A stretch of DNA of 64,000 bases from Vitrella brassicaformis (lineage: Eukaryota; Sar; Vitrellaceae), in the NCBI GenBank assembly GCA_001179505.1, contig CDMY01000296.1:3921-67920 (forward strand), given 5' to 3'. Within the stretch, counting starts at the first letter, position 1, and every line of letters starts with the position of its first letter. The translations under genes and the position numbers were made by a program. A model generated the notes under the pieces. It worked only from the letters and a program-made list of their open reading frames with translations. It had not been told where the DNA came from and did not search any database. Positions 34,854-47,082 of this stretch are shown here, one piece after another.

Positions 34854-35606
34854 TCACTTCTTCTTTTCATTCTCCTTGCCACCCGGCCCCCCCACGCCCA
34901 CGCCCACGTCCAGCACGGAGCCCACCACACAGCTCCAGTCGCGGATGTCCCAGTGGGTCACCAGATCGTTCCTCACATAGGGGTCCTGGCTCACAAACCT
35001 CTCTATCCGCTCCTTCGACACGTTGCGGAACACCAGCATCGCGCCGTCAGGGGGGTTCGCAAAGGCACCGCCCAGAAGCAGCTCATCTGACATGAATGAC
35101 GGACAGGAGTCAGAGCTGTCTGCAGTGGGCAACGTCGTGTGTGGCCTGTACAGGCCTCACTCACACCCCCCCACACACCAGGTTGGAAGAAGGTCTTGAG
35201 GAGCTGCAGGTGTCCGCTTCTGTGGGGCTGCCTCTTTTCCAACACGTCAGCCACATAGCTGTACCTGTCACACCACACACGCCACACGCCACAGACAGAC
35301 AAGGCCAAGGAGATCTGCCGTCGTTGCAATGCACTGCTGCAGTGTTTGCCTCCCTCCTGTGGGATGTGTGTGTCACCTTAGGACCCTGAAACTGTCCTGT
35401 GTGGCGCTTGGCACGCCCGCCACGTTGCCAGATACGCGCATCGTGGACTTCAACATCTGAACGGTCAGGATCCTCAGACCTGTCACGTCACGGCAGCATC
35501 GGGCACCCTCGGGCAGGGGAACAGACAGGAATTTTGGGCAGATCGTCCCTCGGCTCGCAAAACAGATCACGGGCTTCAGAGACGTCTTCCTCTCCCCTCG
35601 CGGCAA
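34854..35606 (-). CDS. YciI-like domain protein, possibly organellar
   Basis: Three exons (35606-35377, 35264-35179, 35086-34854) total 549 nt, so 182 residues. The core resembles YciI: a first strand DSFRVLRYSYVADVLEKR, then a helix with the conserved His (RSGHLQLLKTFF), GGAFANPPDGAMLVFRN, and a conserved Asp in SQDPYVRNDLVTHWDIRDW. His and Asp form the putative active site of the family, whose function is poorly known. The first 75 residues are basic and Cys/Arg/Ser-containing (MPRGERKTSLKPVICF) and could be a mitochondrial presequence. A second in-frame ATG at 35460 would remove most of it. The start at 35606 is only 24 bp from the divergent GH3 gene. Confidence 0.65.
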
Positions 35607-35630
35607 AGGGAACGTCGCGGTGGTCCTTTG

Positions 35631-36100
35631 ATGTCTTCGATTCGCGAGATGGCTTCTTCATGCATTCTCGGCATCTCGCTGCTTGTCGGCACCGCTCTCC
35701 CCTCCCTCCCTGTGGTTGCCACCAGGGAGTGCTCGCCGTCGATGGCTTTTTGTGACTCCTCCCTGGACGAGACCACACGCGTCAGGGATCTCATTCGCCG
35801 CCTGACCAACCCTGAGAAGCTGTTCCAGCTGACGAACCATGGGGCAGGCATCAGGAGGTGAGCAGGGAACGATGGAACGATTGAAGCACGATTGATGCCA
35901 TTAGATGCAGGGAGGGAGGGATAAGGATGGCATGGCATGGCATGCACTGCACGCGATGATGCCTTGGCTTGGCTTGGCTTGGCTTGTTTGTCAAGACAGG
36001 CTGGGTATACCTGCCTTCGAGTACTGGACAGAAGCTCTGCACGGTGAGCACGTCGTCTCTCTCTCTCTACATGGTATTGATGGCCATGCGTGTGTATCGA

Positions 36101-36138
<38 letters not shown>

Positions 36139-38521
36139 TGTGTCGGCGGGTTTTGCTCTGTCTGTCAGGGGTGGCCCATTCCCAGGGTGTCAAGTTCGGT
36201 GGCGACTACCCTTTCGCCACATCCTTCCCTCAGGTGATAGACGAGACGGACACTCTCACATCCATCCATCCATCCATCGGCCGCCCACCCCACCTGTGTG
36301 CAGGTGACGACCAGTGCGGCGTCGTTCGACCGCCACATGTGGCGTCGGATCGGCAGCGCCGTGTCGACTGAAGTGCGGGCCTTCCACAATGCAGGCAGGG
36401 CGGGCCTCACTGTCTGGACGCCCAACATCAATGTGGTCCGTGACCCAAGATGGGGCAGGTACAGTACGTGTGGGGGGTGGGGTGGGGTGGGGTGGTGCAG
36501 ACGGACGGGCGGGCACAACACGACACACACGTGACGTGTGGCCACTGCAAAGTGTGTGTGTCTGTCTGTCTGTCTGCAGGTCGCAGGAGACCCCCGGTGA
36601 GGACCCCTATGTCGCGTCTGTGTATGCGGTTGAGTACGTGAGGGGCCTGCAGAAGGGCGACGACAGGCGATACGCCAAAGTGGCAGCCACCTGCAAACAC
36701 TACACCGGTGAGAGACAGGAGAGAGAGGCAGGGCAGCGGACCTGATGCAGTCAAGTGATTCGATTCCTCCTTCCAACCAGCCTTGCTGTGCTGTGTGCTG
36801 TGTGCTGTGCAGCCTACGACATGGACAGCTGGAATGGCACCGACCGCCACCACTACGACGCCATCGTCCACCCCATCGACCTGGCAGAGACCTTCCTGCC
36901 GCCCTTCCAGGCCTGTGTGGAGGTCGCCGACGCCCAGTCCATCATGTGCGCCTACAACGCCATCAACGGTACGCCAGCCTGCGCCAGCCACCTCTTCCAG
37001 ACGGATGTTCTGCGGGACGCCTGGGGCTTCGACGGCTTCGTCGTGAGCGACTGTGGCGCCATCAATGACGTCTACGGCAACCACCACTATGTCAAGAGCC
37101 GGGCAGAGGCCACTGCGGTCTCTATAAAGGTGGGGGGATGAGACGGTCAGAGGGAGTGGACCTTTGTGTGTGTGTGTGTGTTGACGTACCTACAGGCTGG
37201 GTGCGACATGTCTTGCGGCAACACGTATGAGCTGGGGGCCGACTTTGCGTTGCTGCGGGGGTTCATGAGAAGGAAGGATCTGAACCAAGCTCTGGTAGGT
37301 TGCGCACACACAAACCCCACCCACCACCCACCACACGCCTGTATGCCATGCCACCTATGGACGTGGATTGGATGCAGGAGCGCATCTTCCGAGTGCGCAT
37401 GCGTCTGGGCCTGCTGCAGCCCGACGACACGCAGCCCTACAAAGACATCGGCCGCTCACAAATCGACACGCAAGAGCACAGAAACCTGGCGCTAGAGGCG
37501 GCCTCCAAGGGCATCGTCTTGCTCAAGAACCGCGTATCCACTCTCCCCCTCTCGCTGAAACCCGAGCAGCAGATAGCCGTGATCGGTCCGGCGGGCGTGG
37601 CGAGCACCACGTTGCTGGGCAACTACCAGGGCACACCGCCCTTCATCCTGGGGCCTGCAGGCCAGACAACAGAGACAGACAGACAGACAGATGCGGCAGA
37701 GCGATGTGTGTATCTGTGTCTATCTGTCTCCCCTCTGCAGAGGGCCTCATGAAGGTGGTGGGCGACGGGCGCGTCAAAGTGGAGAAGGCCTGCATGGACG
37801 GGGTCAAGTGCGAGGACTACTCCGGGAGGGAGCGGGCTGTGGCGATGGTCCAGGAGGGCGGTGTGGGAGCGGTGGTGGTGGCTGTTGGGCTGGACCTGAC
37901 GATAGAGAGGGAGGGGATCGACCGGAAAGAGCTTACCCTCCCAGAGAAGGAGGTCAGGATCGCATTCGCACCCTCCCAACCAGTGGCTTGTACGGCCCCT
38001 CTCTCTCTCTCTCTCTCTGTGCGCGTGTGTGCGTGTGTGCGTGTGTGCGTGTGTGCGTGTGTGTGTGTGTGTGTTCAGGAGGCGCTGGTGAGTGACATCG
38101 GTGCGGAGCTCAAGGCGAGTGGCAAGCCGGGTGTGTTGGTGCTGGCACTGGGCGGGCCGGTGGACGTGTCCAACATACCGAATGCCGATGCGTATGGGGC
38201 TGTCATATGGACTGGATACCCCGGTAGGTGGGTACACATACAATATGACACACTTACAAGTGCTGGGAAGCACATTTGCTATGGCGCAAAGATGGATGGA
38301 TGGATGGATGGGCGGTCATGCAATGCAGGTCAAGCAGGTGGTGAGGCGTTGGCTCTGATCCTCGCTGGTAAGGTGTCGCCCTCTGGCCGGCTGCCCTTCA
38401 CCTTCTACCCCGCCAAGTATGTGCGTGAGGTGTCCATGTTCGACATGACCATGCGGCCGTCACCGACCAACCCCGGCAGGACATAGTAAGTAAATGCCAC
38501 CACAGACACGGAGAGACCACG

Positions 38522-38556
<35 letters not shown>

Positions 38557-39270
38557 GTATTTGTCCCTCCCTCCCTCCCTCCCTGCCTCCCCTTGAATCG
38601 TTTCAGCAAGTTCTACAAGGACATCAAATCAGTGGTGGCGCCGTTCGGTTACGGCCTCTCCTACACCACCTTCTCATACCACTTCATCGGCGCGGCGACC
38701 GGCCTTTCCTCGCACCCCCCATCTGCCAACGCTCTCCAGCCCTCCCTCTCCCTCTCGACGCGCCAGCTCTGCCCCCACTCGCCATGCAGCCACGGCAGTC
38801 TCGTCGACGACGCCCAGACGGGCGTCTGGATGGCCGTCACCGTCACCAACACGGGCGAGGTGGCCAGCGACACATCCGTCCTGGCATTCCTCAAACCAGG
38901 CTCTGCTCAAGGAGAGGGGGTGTCAGCGCCAATCAGCCAGCTGGTGGGCTTCGAGCGCACGGGGGTCATGCAGCCGGGCGAGAAGAGAACGGTCATGGTG
39001 TTCGGGGCCAGGGAGCTGTTTGCGCTTGTGAGGGGCGGTGGGGAGAGGTGGCTGCTGCCGGGCAGTGGTGTGGTGACCATTGGGGGCCACGCGTACTCGG
39101 GGGTGTCGGAGTGGGATGATAATAAGGATGGGGAGGGAGGCAGCAATGGCGAAGTGGTGGCTCATGTGCCGCTGTCTATCACTGGGGATGAGGTCATGGT
39201 GTCGAGGGTGCCGTGGGCTTCCGGCCGTCGTGAGCAAGACATCTTCCTTGACACACTCATCTACAGCTAG
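35631..39270 (+). CDS. Secreted glycoside hydrolase family 3 enzyme, beta-xylosidase-like
   Basis: The ATG at 35631 (or 35649) begins a signal peptide: [20 protein letters not shown]. Exons then give the GH3 barrel: [73 protein letters not shown], and the nucleophile region [20 protein letters not shown], whose Asp is the expected catalytic base partner of the family. The second alpha/beta domain follows ([67 protein letters not shown]). The C-terminal Fn3-like domain ([33 protein letters not shown]) ends at 39270. The domain order matches plant and fungal beta-xylosidase/alpha-arabinofuranosidase enzymes more closely than bacterial beta-glucosidases. Likely roles are wall polysaccharide turnover or feeding outside the cell or in vacuoles. 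Confidence 0.88.
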
Positions 39271-39585
39271 GCTAGTTGGCGTTTCCCACTCACTGTGAAT
39301 GTATGTTGTGTGTATGGTCATATCATATGGTGTGTGGTGTATGTGTGTGTGTGTATCTGTGAAAAATGACTGGCGCTCATAGTGTGGGCAGCTAGGGCAG
39401 CTAGCGATGGATGCGGCCATTGATTGCTAAGTGTAGGTCACTTTGGAGAGCGATGGATGGATGGATGGATGGATCCGTGCGGTGGGTAGGGAAGACAATG
39501 AACACGAGAACACTCTCTCTGCGACTTTGCCCACACGACTTTTCTTTTCTTTGCAACCCCGAGTAATTTTCGCGTCTCGTCTCAT
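39271..39585. other. Convergent intergenic stretch
   Basis: 315 bp between the stops of GH3 (plus) and the Frizzled-like gene (minus). It contains (GGAT)n at about 39455-39472 and no coding frame. Confidence 0.5.
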
Positions 39586-40828
39586 TCAGAAAGCCGCGCA
39601 CAAGTCACAACATGAAGAAACATAACCGCGATAAGGACCAACATGGCGCATAAGCGTCCATCATTCACACCGCCCGCCCGTCCCGTGCAGTCAGGCTCAT
39701 CGGCGAACTGCGCCCCCATGGCTAGGCTTTCGCATTCAGCATCCTGAAACGTATAACGTCATTTAGATCACACACACCCATCAGGTGTGGCCCGTGCGGC
39801 TGACCTACCCCAACAAGCTCAGCGGGAACGATTTTGCAGGCCTCGAAGTAGTTGGTGCAGGAGGGCCGACATAGGGGCAGCGACTCGTTGTTGGCACTAC
39901 ACCTGCATGGCCGTGCATGGGAGGAAGCCACTCTGGTCTCGTCTCGTCAGGGGTGTGTCTGTCGTTTGTCTGTGTGGATGTGATGTGATGTGATGTGTGT
40001 AGTGTACCTTGGAAAGTTAAACCAGCACAAGAAGTTCTTATAAGCATTCTGGCAGTCTTCATTCTGTGTCAAGTACATGGGCGTGTCCTTCTCCTGCACA
40101 ATCCATCCATTCATCCATCCATCCATCCATCGACCATCCATCCATCCATCCATCCATGGCACATGTGGAGAGATGAGAGGCATCATTGCAGAAAGCCATC
40201 CAGGTATGCGGCGCATGGCTGACCCTGGTGATGTTGGTCTCCTTTTTGATTCTCGCCTCCACTTGCTGCTTGAAGAGGCTCTCCAACACCTGGTCCTTCC
40301 GCGTCGCATCCCAAGAGGGAAAGTACCTCTGCAATGCAATGCCGCAAGGGCATCCGTCCACCCCACCCGCTCCAGAAACCGTCTGCACGTTGTGTCGTCT
40401 GTTACCCACCTGTCTTGGCGGGATGCAAGCCCTGTACCTGACGGCATCTCGGCAGAAGGACAGGCGCTGCCGCACCTCACCCTCGTCAGCACACAGGCCA
40501 GACTTCTCCCGGCCGATGAAGCACTTGGCCCGTTCATCCACTGGGAGCGAATCAGACGGGAAGCCCAGGTCAATCTCGTCATCCTCCTCGGCAGCGAAAT
40601 GGGCGGAGTCTGTGGATGTGGCGCTTGTCGTGCCGTTGTCTGGTGGGGCGGATGTGGAGCTGGCTGCCGCGTTGCTGCCGTCGAGAGGCGCATCTGTCAC
40701 CTGACCAACTGCATGGGAGAAGGAAGAGATCTGGACGCAAAAATGGGCCTCTGTCTTTGCAAATGCAGCCTACCAGAGCTGGAGATGCGTCCAAGATGGA
40801 GCAAGACAGCAAGAACCGATGGCCGCAT
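39586..40828 (-). CDS. Secreted cysteine-rich protein with a Frizzled-like domain
   Basis: Exon 1 (40828-40774) encodes a signal-peptide-like start, [18 protein letters not shown], and joins in phase 1 to the next exon. After a Ser/Thr-rich acidic stretch come ordered cysteines: [73 protein letters not shown]. The spacing C-x7-C-x5-C, then LC-x2-SC-x5-C, resembles Frizzled/folate-receptor cysteine-rich domains, which bind lipids or ligands outside the cell. The last exon ends in a hydrophobic tail ([20 protein letters not shown]) right before the stop at 39586, as in GPI-anchored or tail-anchored proteins. A surface or vacuolar protein is likely. Domain identity is inferred from cysteine spacing. 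Confidence 0.6.
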
Positions 40829-41138
40829 CTTCAAAAACACGAGCGTTTACGAGACTGGGGGCTGGGGGGCCATTTGCGCGCTTTGGAAAAACCGCACATT
40901 CACAGATGTTCCTCTCAGGAGAGGCGCTTTGGGAGTTGGCTGATCATACGGCTGTCGGCGACACAAGACTCATTGCAACTATCTTCCATTTTGCCCTTTG
41001 CCTTCTGCTCTCTGCCACCTCTTTGCTGCCATCAGTGACGCCTCAACAGTGACGGCACCTTCTCTCAGTGCATAAGAGTCCAATTCGCCAGTCTCATCCG
41101 ACAGAGCTGGTGCGGATAAATCGTCCGCCGCTGCAGCA
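40829..41138. other. Divergent intergenic region
   Basis: 310 bp between the start codons of the Frizzled-like gene (minus) and the VWA gene (plus). It probably carries both promoters. No motif could be assigned. Confidence 0.5.
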
Positions 41139-44100
41139 ATGTATTGCGCCTCTCGCATTCGGATCAACGTGACTGCTGTCACGCCTATCGGCCCGTCGCA
41201 AGACCGAGGCGAAGTCGTGGAGCGCGTCGCCATCAGCATCTCATCCTCCTCGCCCCTCTCAAACCTGCTGACGCTCGTCCAACAGACACTGAAGAGCGAG
41301 GGGATCGAGAATGCGTCCATCACTCGCGTACTCAATGGCGCCCTAGCTGCTATTCCGCTGTCGAGATTCGACGTCGGCAGGAAGGAGGAGCGGGTGTGTG
41401 ACTACCTGCGGGACTCGGATGACCTTGTGATTGTACTAGTGATCCAAGGCCATATGGGAGAGGGGGAGGGAGGGGCTGGCCTCGGCAAAGGGAATGGCGT
41501 GGTGATATCTCTCAACCCCTACAGTGTGTCAGCATTGAGCACTGCCAGGGGCGAGCCACACAAGGAGAGCGCCTCGCTGCTGGCTCAGACGGGATTGATC
41601 GTTCCACCGAGCTTCGACGACACGGCCCGCGATGCAAGTGGCACCCAAGCCGATGCAGACCAGGTACGCGTGAATGAATGCGGCGCAGTGCAGTGTCTGT
41701 GGGTCTTGTGGTCTTGCACTCATATCTTTGTGTCGGTCAGACACCTCCTGAAGATGCCCTCACCTCTCACCCTGAGGACGGCGAGCAGCACCAAGAGACG
41801 ACCGAGACGAGAGCAGAGGAGGAGCTCACGCCAGCTGCAGTCGAAAGAGACGCTGCCGACGAGCGATCGAGACAGGGAGGAGCAGGGGAGCCTGAGCCGG
41901 GACGCGGGATTGACGATAGAGGTGCAAGGGATGCACAGGACGAAGGAGACAAGGCACTCCCTGGGGGTGAGTGCAGCATACGGACGGACAGCAAGTGGCG
42001 ATATGTAGAGAGTTGTTTGTATCAGCGTTGTCCCGTTCTGGCCGTCAGATGCAGTGCCTTTGATGGGTGAGATCGGTGACTTCATGGTCGAGTTTCTCAC
42101 ACCTCGGCTGCAGCACTTCATCACCAAACGCTTCAACGACGCCCTCGTCAACTACACAAGGTAAAACAGGTCAGCCAGTCGCACCATACACGATCCACCA
42201 CCGCCTCTCCGATGGTTGGTGCAGGTATGTCCCGATTATCGGCAAACGGGTCGGCTCTCGGTTCCATGGTGTCTGCGGCTCCTTTACGCCTGTGTTCCTT
42301 TGCCCCGTTGAGCCCACCCGGCCGTCGAGTCCCAGACCAGTTCAATACCAATGCGCGAAGGTCGATGTGGCGCTTTTTGATCGGTTGGTCCAGTGCCAGC
42401 TCTCGATGCTAAGGAGGCAGATGCACTATGTCAAGACGTGCCTCTCGGTAAGTAGAAGAGCCGGTTGGCACGTGCTTTCTGCCCTGACTGACCATCGCGT
42501 CATCATCAGGGTCTGAGGGACCTTGTCCGGCGGGGCATGCCTACGACGGCCTCGACGACACTCGTGCTGCCCATGCGGACACATGAGCTCACAGACGGAT
42601 ATGAGGATGTCGAAGACACTGGTGGTCCGCTGTTTTGCTCAAACCTGGCTGGGACAAGCCCAGTCGTGATTGTCGCTGTGGCTGGTGAGTCGGCAGATGC
42701 GATGGACCGACTTCGGGTATGAAAGATGCGTAGCGTGCGCAATACCAGGCGAATGGAGGTGACGTGTGTGTGCATGGCATGTGCTTTTCTATGTGTGTTC
42801 ATCCATTGATTGGCACAGGGGGCCCTGACCGAGCTCCTCAGAGACGTGCTGGTGACAAAGGCACGCTTCAACATCATCAGATACACAGCGGGTGGTGTTC
42901 CTCGCGCCTTCGCACCCCAACTTGTGGAGCCCTCACCAGAGGTACACAAACACGGACCTCACCACAAATTGACGTCCGTCTGTCTGTCGAGGTTGGTGGT
43001 TGTGTCTCGATCGCCGTGAATGCAGGTGTTGCATGAGTGTGAGGAGTTTGTGACTACCCTGCCCGCGTGTGACAAGTGCAGCCTCATGGACGGGATGAAG
43101 GCTGCCTTCGAAATGGACGGTCTCGATGCAATCCACGTCATATCGAATGGCCGGCAATTCACACACAACAAACAAAGCCAAGAAGCCATCCTCAGGGTAA
43201 CTAACTGCTGGCAAACAGACAGTGTCAGACACACAAGCATCCCCGCCCGTACATGTTGCTTGTCGATCTGTCTGTCTGTCTGTCCATGCATGTGTTTCAG
43301 GAGGCGGCAGCCCTCAATGGGCGTCGCATCCCGATCCACACGATAGCTGTCGACAGCGGCTCATCCGGCACTCACTTGCTCCAGCACCTCAGCCATCAGT
43401 CTGCGGGGAGCTTCATCAGCAGCAGCCTCGGTGACGGCAGTCGGCGGCAGGAAGTGGAGGCTTCAAGAGCCATCATCGCAATGGGCGAGGGGTATCGTAA
43501 GCACCGCATGGCCATCGGCAGACACATGCGGCAGTGCGAGGTGAGTGAGACACAACCGCGTGTAACTATGAAGTCACCCATTATCTATGGCATTGAACAG
43601 GTTTTGTTGCGCGACAAGGAGGCAGAAGAGCAGATATGGCTTGAGGAGCAGAAATGCGCAAGAAGGTTAGCTTCGACCACACAAGCCAGGCGTGAGACAC
43701 GCTTTGAGATGGTATTTGTTCAGGCTCATCCTCGCCTGTGGCCAGCCAGTGCGGCTGCCTGAGGAGGATGCTTTACGGATTGTCGAGCGAGTGACTCTGG
43801 CGAACAACCAGGGGGGCGTCTGCTTCCTCACTGAGCGACGAAAGCAACAGGTGAGGCGCACATCATGGGCTAGAGTCAAAACCCTGCACCCACAAACCCG
43901 AAACCCCAAACCCTGCGGAAAGAAGAGAAGAAGGCCTGCGTTGCGAATTCATGCCACCGGTTAAGTTCTGCAATTCTAGACACGCCACCTAAAGTCAGGC
44001 AAAGCCAGTATTCAGCCACGACAACACTAGTACCAAAAACCAATGTGGACACGCTGGGGATCGAACCCAGGGCCTTCTCGATGCAAACGAGATGTGATAC

Positions 44101-44982
44101 CACTACACCACACGCCCAAGTGACACTTCATCGGGCACACCATCATACGGGATGGGCACGGAGGGGCACACCATGATCTCACACCTCCTTTTCCGCCTAA
44201 ATCCTCCCTCGCATTCATGTGTGTGTGTGTGCGTCCGTGTGTGTGTGTGAGGTCAGGTGCTCGACGCCTTCTTCGAGCGAAGGCGCCAGAATGGAAAGGC
44301 CGGATACATCCACAAGTCGAGTGGTCCCACCGCCGTCGCTGTCACCGTCAAGCCAAGGTGAGCACGGTGCACCGACAGCCTGCTTTTGCTCATGTTTCTG
44401 TCATCAGGCCTCCTCGCCCACCATCGAGTCCCCTTGTTCCATTGCACAGTGAGCGGGCCCATTGGAACAGCAGCACCAACCTGAGGCCTCCGTCCGGCCG
44501 GAGAATCGTGAGAAGGAAGGCCACCAAGAGCTCGTCGTCTGCCAATCCGTGGACTGACCAGGCGCAGCCCTGTGCAGAGATCGGAGGGCAGGACGCAGAG
44601 AACTATCGCAAGATGCTGAGGAAGGGCAGGCGGCCGCCAAGGCCGCCGGTGGTGCGCCCACCTCCAAGCCAGCCCAAGACAGGTCAGGAGTGGGGCGATG
44701 GAGAGGGATCGATAGATGGATGGTTCACATGGCACATCGTTGCTGTCCTGTTTGTTTGCAGTTGAGGAGGTGGGTATCGCGCCCGGTCCGCCAGAGGAGC
44801 CATCCAAGAACCCATGGGACTCACTGGTTTCGGTCCGTCGGCCGTCCCCTGACGCGACGGGCAGAGAAGGCAGCTCTCTGTTGCCTGAGTTGGCGGAGAG
44901 CACGCCCCGTGCGCAAGCCGTGTTCAGCACGCCGTCCTTCACTTTCATGGCGGAAGAGGAGATCGTGGCAGGGGGGCAGTAA
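41139..44982 (+). CDS. VWA-domain protein
   Basis: About twelve exons run from ATG 41139 to TAA 44980-44982. The N-terminal region is of unknown fold. The middle part resembles a von Willebrand A domain: PVVIVAVAGESADAMDRL as the first strand, then FNIIRYTAGGVPRAF, a helix in KCSLMDGMKAAFEMDGLDAI, strand HVISNGRQFTHNKQSQEAIL, and GRRIPIHTIAVDSGSSGTHL. The canonical metal site DxSxS is not intact, so metal binding is doubtful; this fits VWA3-like intracellular members. A coiled, charged stretch follows (EAEEQIWLEEQKCARR), then a Pro/Arg/Ser-rich C-terminus, probably disordered. The intron 43852-44255 is far longer than the others and contains a tRNA gene on the opposite strand. Role unknown. 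Confidence 0.62.
43878..43916. repeat. Telomere-like degenerate CCCAAA/CCCTAAA tract
   Basis: The sequence has AAACCC units: AAAACCCTGCACCCACAAAC followed by CCGAAACCCCAAACCCTGCG. This resembles degenerate plant-type telomere repeat (CCCTAAA) on the plus strand. It lies about 130 bp from the intronic tRNA gene. Confidence 0.45.
44046..44117 (-). tRNA. tRNA-Ala(TGC)
   Basis: On the minus strand the 72-nt sequence folds as a full cloverleaf. The acceptor stem is GGGCGTG with CGTGTCC and discriminator A; it contains the G3:U70 pair that marks tRNA-Ala. The anticodon arm is TCTCG-TTTGCAT-CGAGA with anticodon TGC. The T arm includes GGTTCGATCC (B box), and the D arm has GTGGTGTAGTGG (A box). No intron and no encoded CCA. 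It sits antisense inside an intron of the VWA gene and should be transcribed by RNA polymerase III from its internal promoter. Confidence 0.95.
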
Positions 44983-45402
44983 ATCATGAAGACGGTCGAA
45001 TGCATGGAGGCAGACGCAGACAGACCGACAGACAGACCGACAAGAAGACAGAACCGTGAGTAAGAAGAGTTAGAGCATCAGACCAAATAGGTCAGAGGAC
45101 GTGTGTGAGTACATCCGCGGGGCTATGATTCGTGTCTGCATGGCTCAATTTTGCCATCGACTCACTAGGGCAGATACCGGCGTGCAAGTGAGTCGATCGT
45201 TCACCCATAAAGGGATTCCCTCGTCTCGCCGAGCTCGACTGGATCCAGGTCCGCACACATGCGTGTTTGTGTTTGTGCTGTGTGCTGAACAGTCTCGTCA
45301 AGCTTCGTAAGCTACGAAAAACCCTCCACGTGGCTACAGCGAGTCACAGACACATCCACCTCCCTCCCCCCTCATGTCATGTGTCTTGTCGCATCTCATT
45401 TA
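44983..45402. other. Convergent intergenic stretch
   Basis: 420 bp between the stops of the VWA gene (plus) and the F-box-like gene (minus). Short GACA repeats occur near 45010-45040. No gene is supported. Confidence 0.5.
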
Positions 45403-46747
45403 TTATTCCCCCTCGACGTGCAGACACACCCGCCCTCGCGCGCCGAACACACGCATCATCAGGCCCCACACACCCCCACACGCAACAGCACCCTCTTGTC
45501 GCTGCTGATCACTCTCCCACCTCACACGAACCACACGTGGATAAAGGGCTCGCAGCAGCACAGGGGGCACACGCTCGCCCTTCCGTGTGTGAAGCCAGAC
45601 ACAAGTCGCCCTGTCAAACTGCAGAGGAGTGAAGGGACGGTAGAGCTCCAGCCACGCCCATTCGTCCATAGTGTCACCATCCGCCATGCAATCTATGTGC
45701 AGCGTGCCACAGGCACACCCCGCCAGCCACCGCAGAGCAGATGCAGTGGGTGCGTGCAGAGAGGGGATGACGTGAGAGGCGACAAACGGCGAGAGGTGCA
45801 GGTGCTCAATCGACAAAGCCACTCCACTCACACACGCAGCCGCATCTATCACTCCATCACACGACAGACACCTTGAGGCGATGCAGTCCACACAGAGAAT
45901 CAAGCGACCCAGATCAGCGCCTTTCGCGGCGAGCACGTCAGCCAGTCGTCCGTTGCCCTGACGCAGCCACGACATGGTGGGGGGGTCCACAGGCACAGTG
46001 GACAGAGCACCAACATGCACAGCAGTAAGACAGCTCAGTGAGGGAGCCAAGGTGAGCAGCCTAGTCAGTGCGTAAGGGCAGGCGTGTCCCGTGACGTGCA
46101 GTCGCTCCAGGGCGCTGGAGCTTTCGATCCACCTCGACAGCCACTTGACGTTGTTTGCGTCACATTGGTGCACCTGACCGACCAACACGCAGACACACAC
46201 AGATAATAGGCAGACGCACAAATGTCGTGCGTCCCTCACCGTGAGCTCACGAAGTGCACTCAGCTTCCACTGTCTGATCCACGCGAAGGGCAGCATCACA
46301 AAGTCGCCCAGCTCCACCTTCACGAGGCACTCAAACTGACAAACCGGGCCCACCAGCATCACCCATTGGCTGCATCCCCGCCTGTGGGGTCATACTGCCC
46401 CATCGCGCACACGAAACCACCCGGATCTCCCTGACACACTTGGCTGACGCTTCAATCACCCTCAGCAGCAGCCGCAGGCTGCCCTCCCAATGCTCCACGA
46501 CGATACGCCGCACACCTGAAAGTGTCGTGACCCACCTGTCTTCCTCGGTAAGAGTGATGGCGTCGCCCCAAGCAGCAGCAGCGGCTCCAACAGGTCCGAC
46601 GGTGAATGCCAGATGGGCGGAGGGGTGGCGCACGCTCTCGTAGAGGGAGTGGCACACGTTGGCGAGGGGGATGATGTCGATTGTGTTGAGGTGGACGAAC
46701 GTGCGGCCAAGCAGATCCAGGGGGAGATCCGCTGCCGAGGCCTGCAT
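45403..46747 (-). CDS. F-box-like protein
   Basis: The ATG at 46747 gives an N-terminal F-box-like helix set: LPLDLLGRTFVHLNTIDIIP then LANVCHSLYESVRHPSAH, matching the L-P-x-D-L-L, V/L-C-x-x-L, W/x-x-L pattern. The best join to the next exon uses a donor at CGG|GTGGTT (about 46425) and the acceptor before FECLVKVELGDF, an 84-nt intron; the shorter alternatives break the frame. The rest is leucine-rich (SALERLHVTGHACPYALTRL, SIEHLHLSPFVASHVI), like an irregular LRR substrate-binding part, with a stop at 45403. F-box proteins link substrates to SCF ubiquitin ligases through Skp1. The F-box is weak at some positions. Confidence 0.5.
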
Positions 46748-47082
46748 CAATCAGCAGCCCTCAGCAGACACCGCAGCCAGACAGATCTCCGTTTGCCGCC
46801 GCTCGAACGAACGAACGAACGAACGGGGGGGCAAGGTCCCAGTGTGGAGTGTGAAAGAAGACGACGCAAAGCGAGCAGTCTCACGGAAAGCCCCCGCCGC
46901 GCGAAACGCACCCACACGGCCAAGAGAGAATGACTGACAATGACTTCTCACAGTGACGACAACGCGCGTCGTCTGATGTATTTCTATGACAAAATTGTCA
47001 GTCAGTCCAAGACACACACGCCCATCACACTGAGGCAGCCCAGCCAGCCAAGGGGAGGGAGCAGAGACAAAAGACAAGCCCC
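46748..47082. other. Intergenic stretch
   Basis: 335 bp between the F-box-like gene start and the stop of the coiled-coil gene, both minus. It has an (ACGA)n run near 46805-46825 and no coding frame. Confidence 0.5.

Noticed and set aside
40077-40943. Plus-strand frame of 288 codons over the Frizzled-like gene
   Set aside because: The minus strand has ordered cysteines, a signal peptide and matching splice phases; the plus frame starts in CCAT repeats.
46331-46370. An 18- or 27-nt intron in the F-box-like gene
   Set aside because: Too short and it breaks the phase; a donor at CGG|GTGGTT gives an 84-nt intron and keeps the frame.
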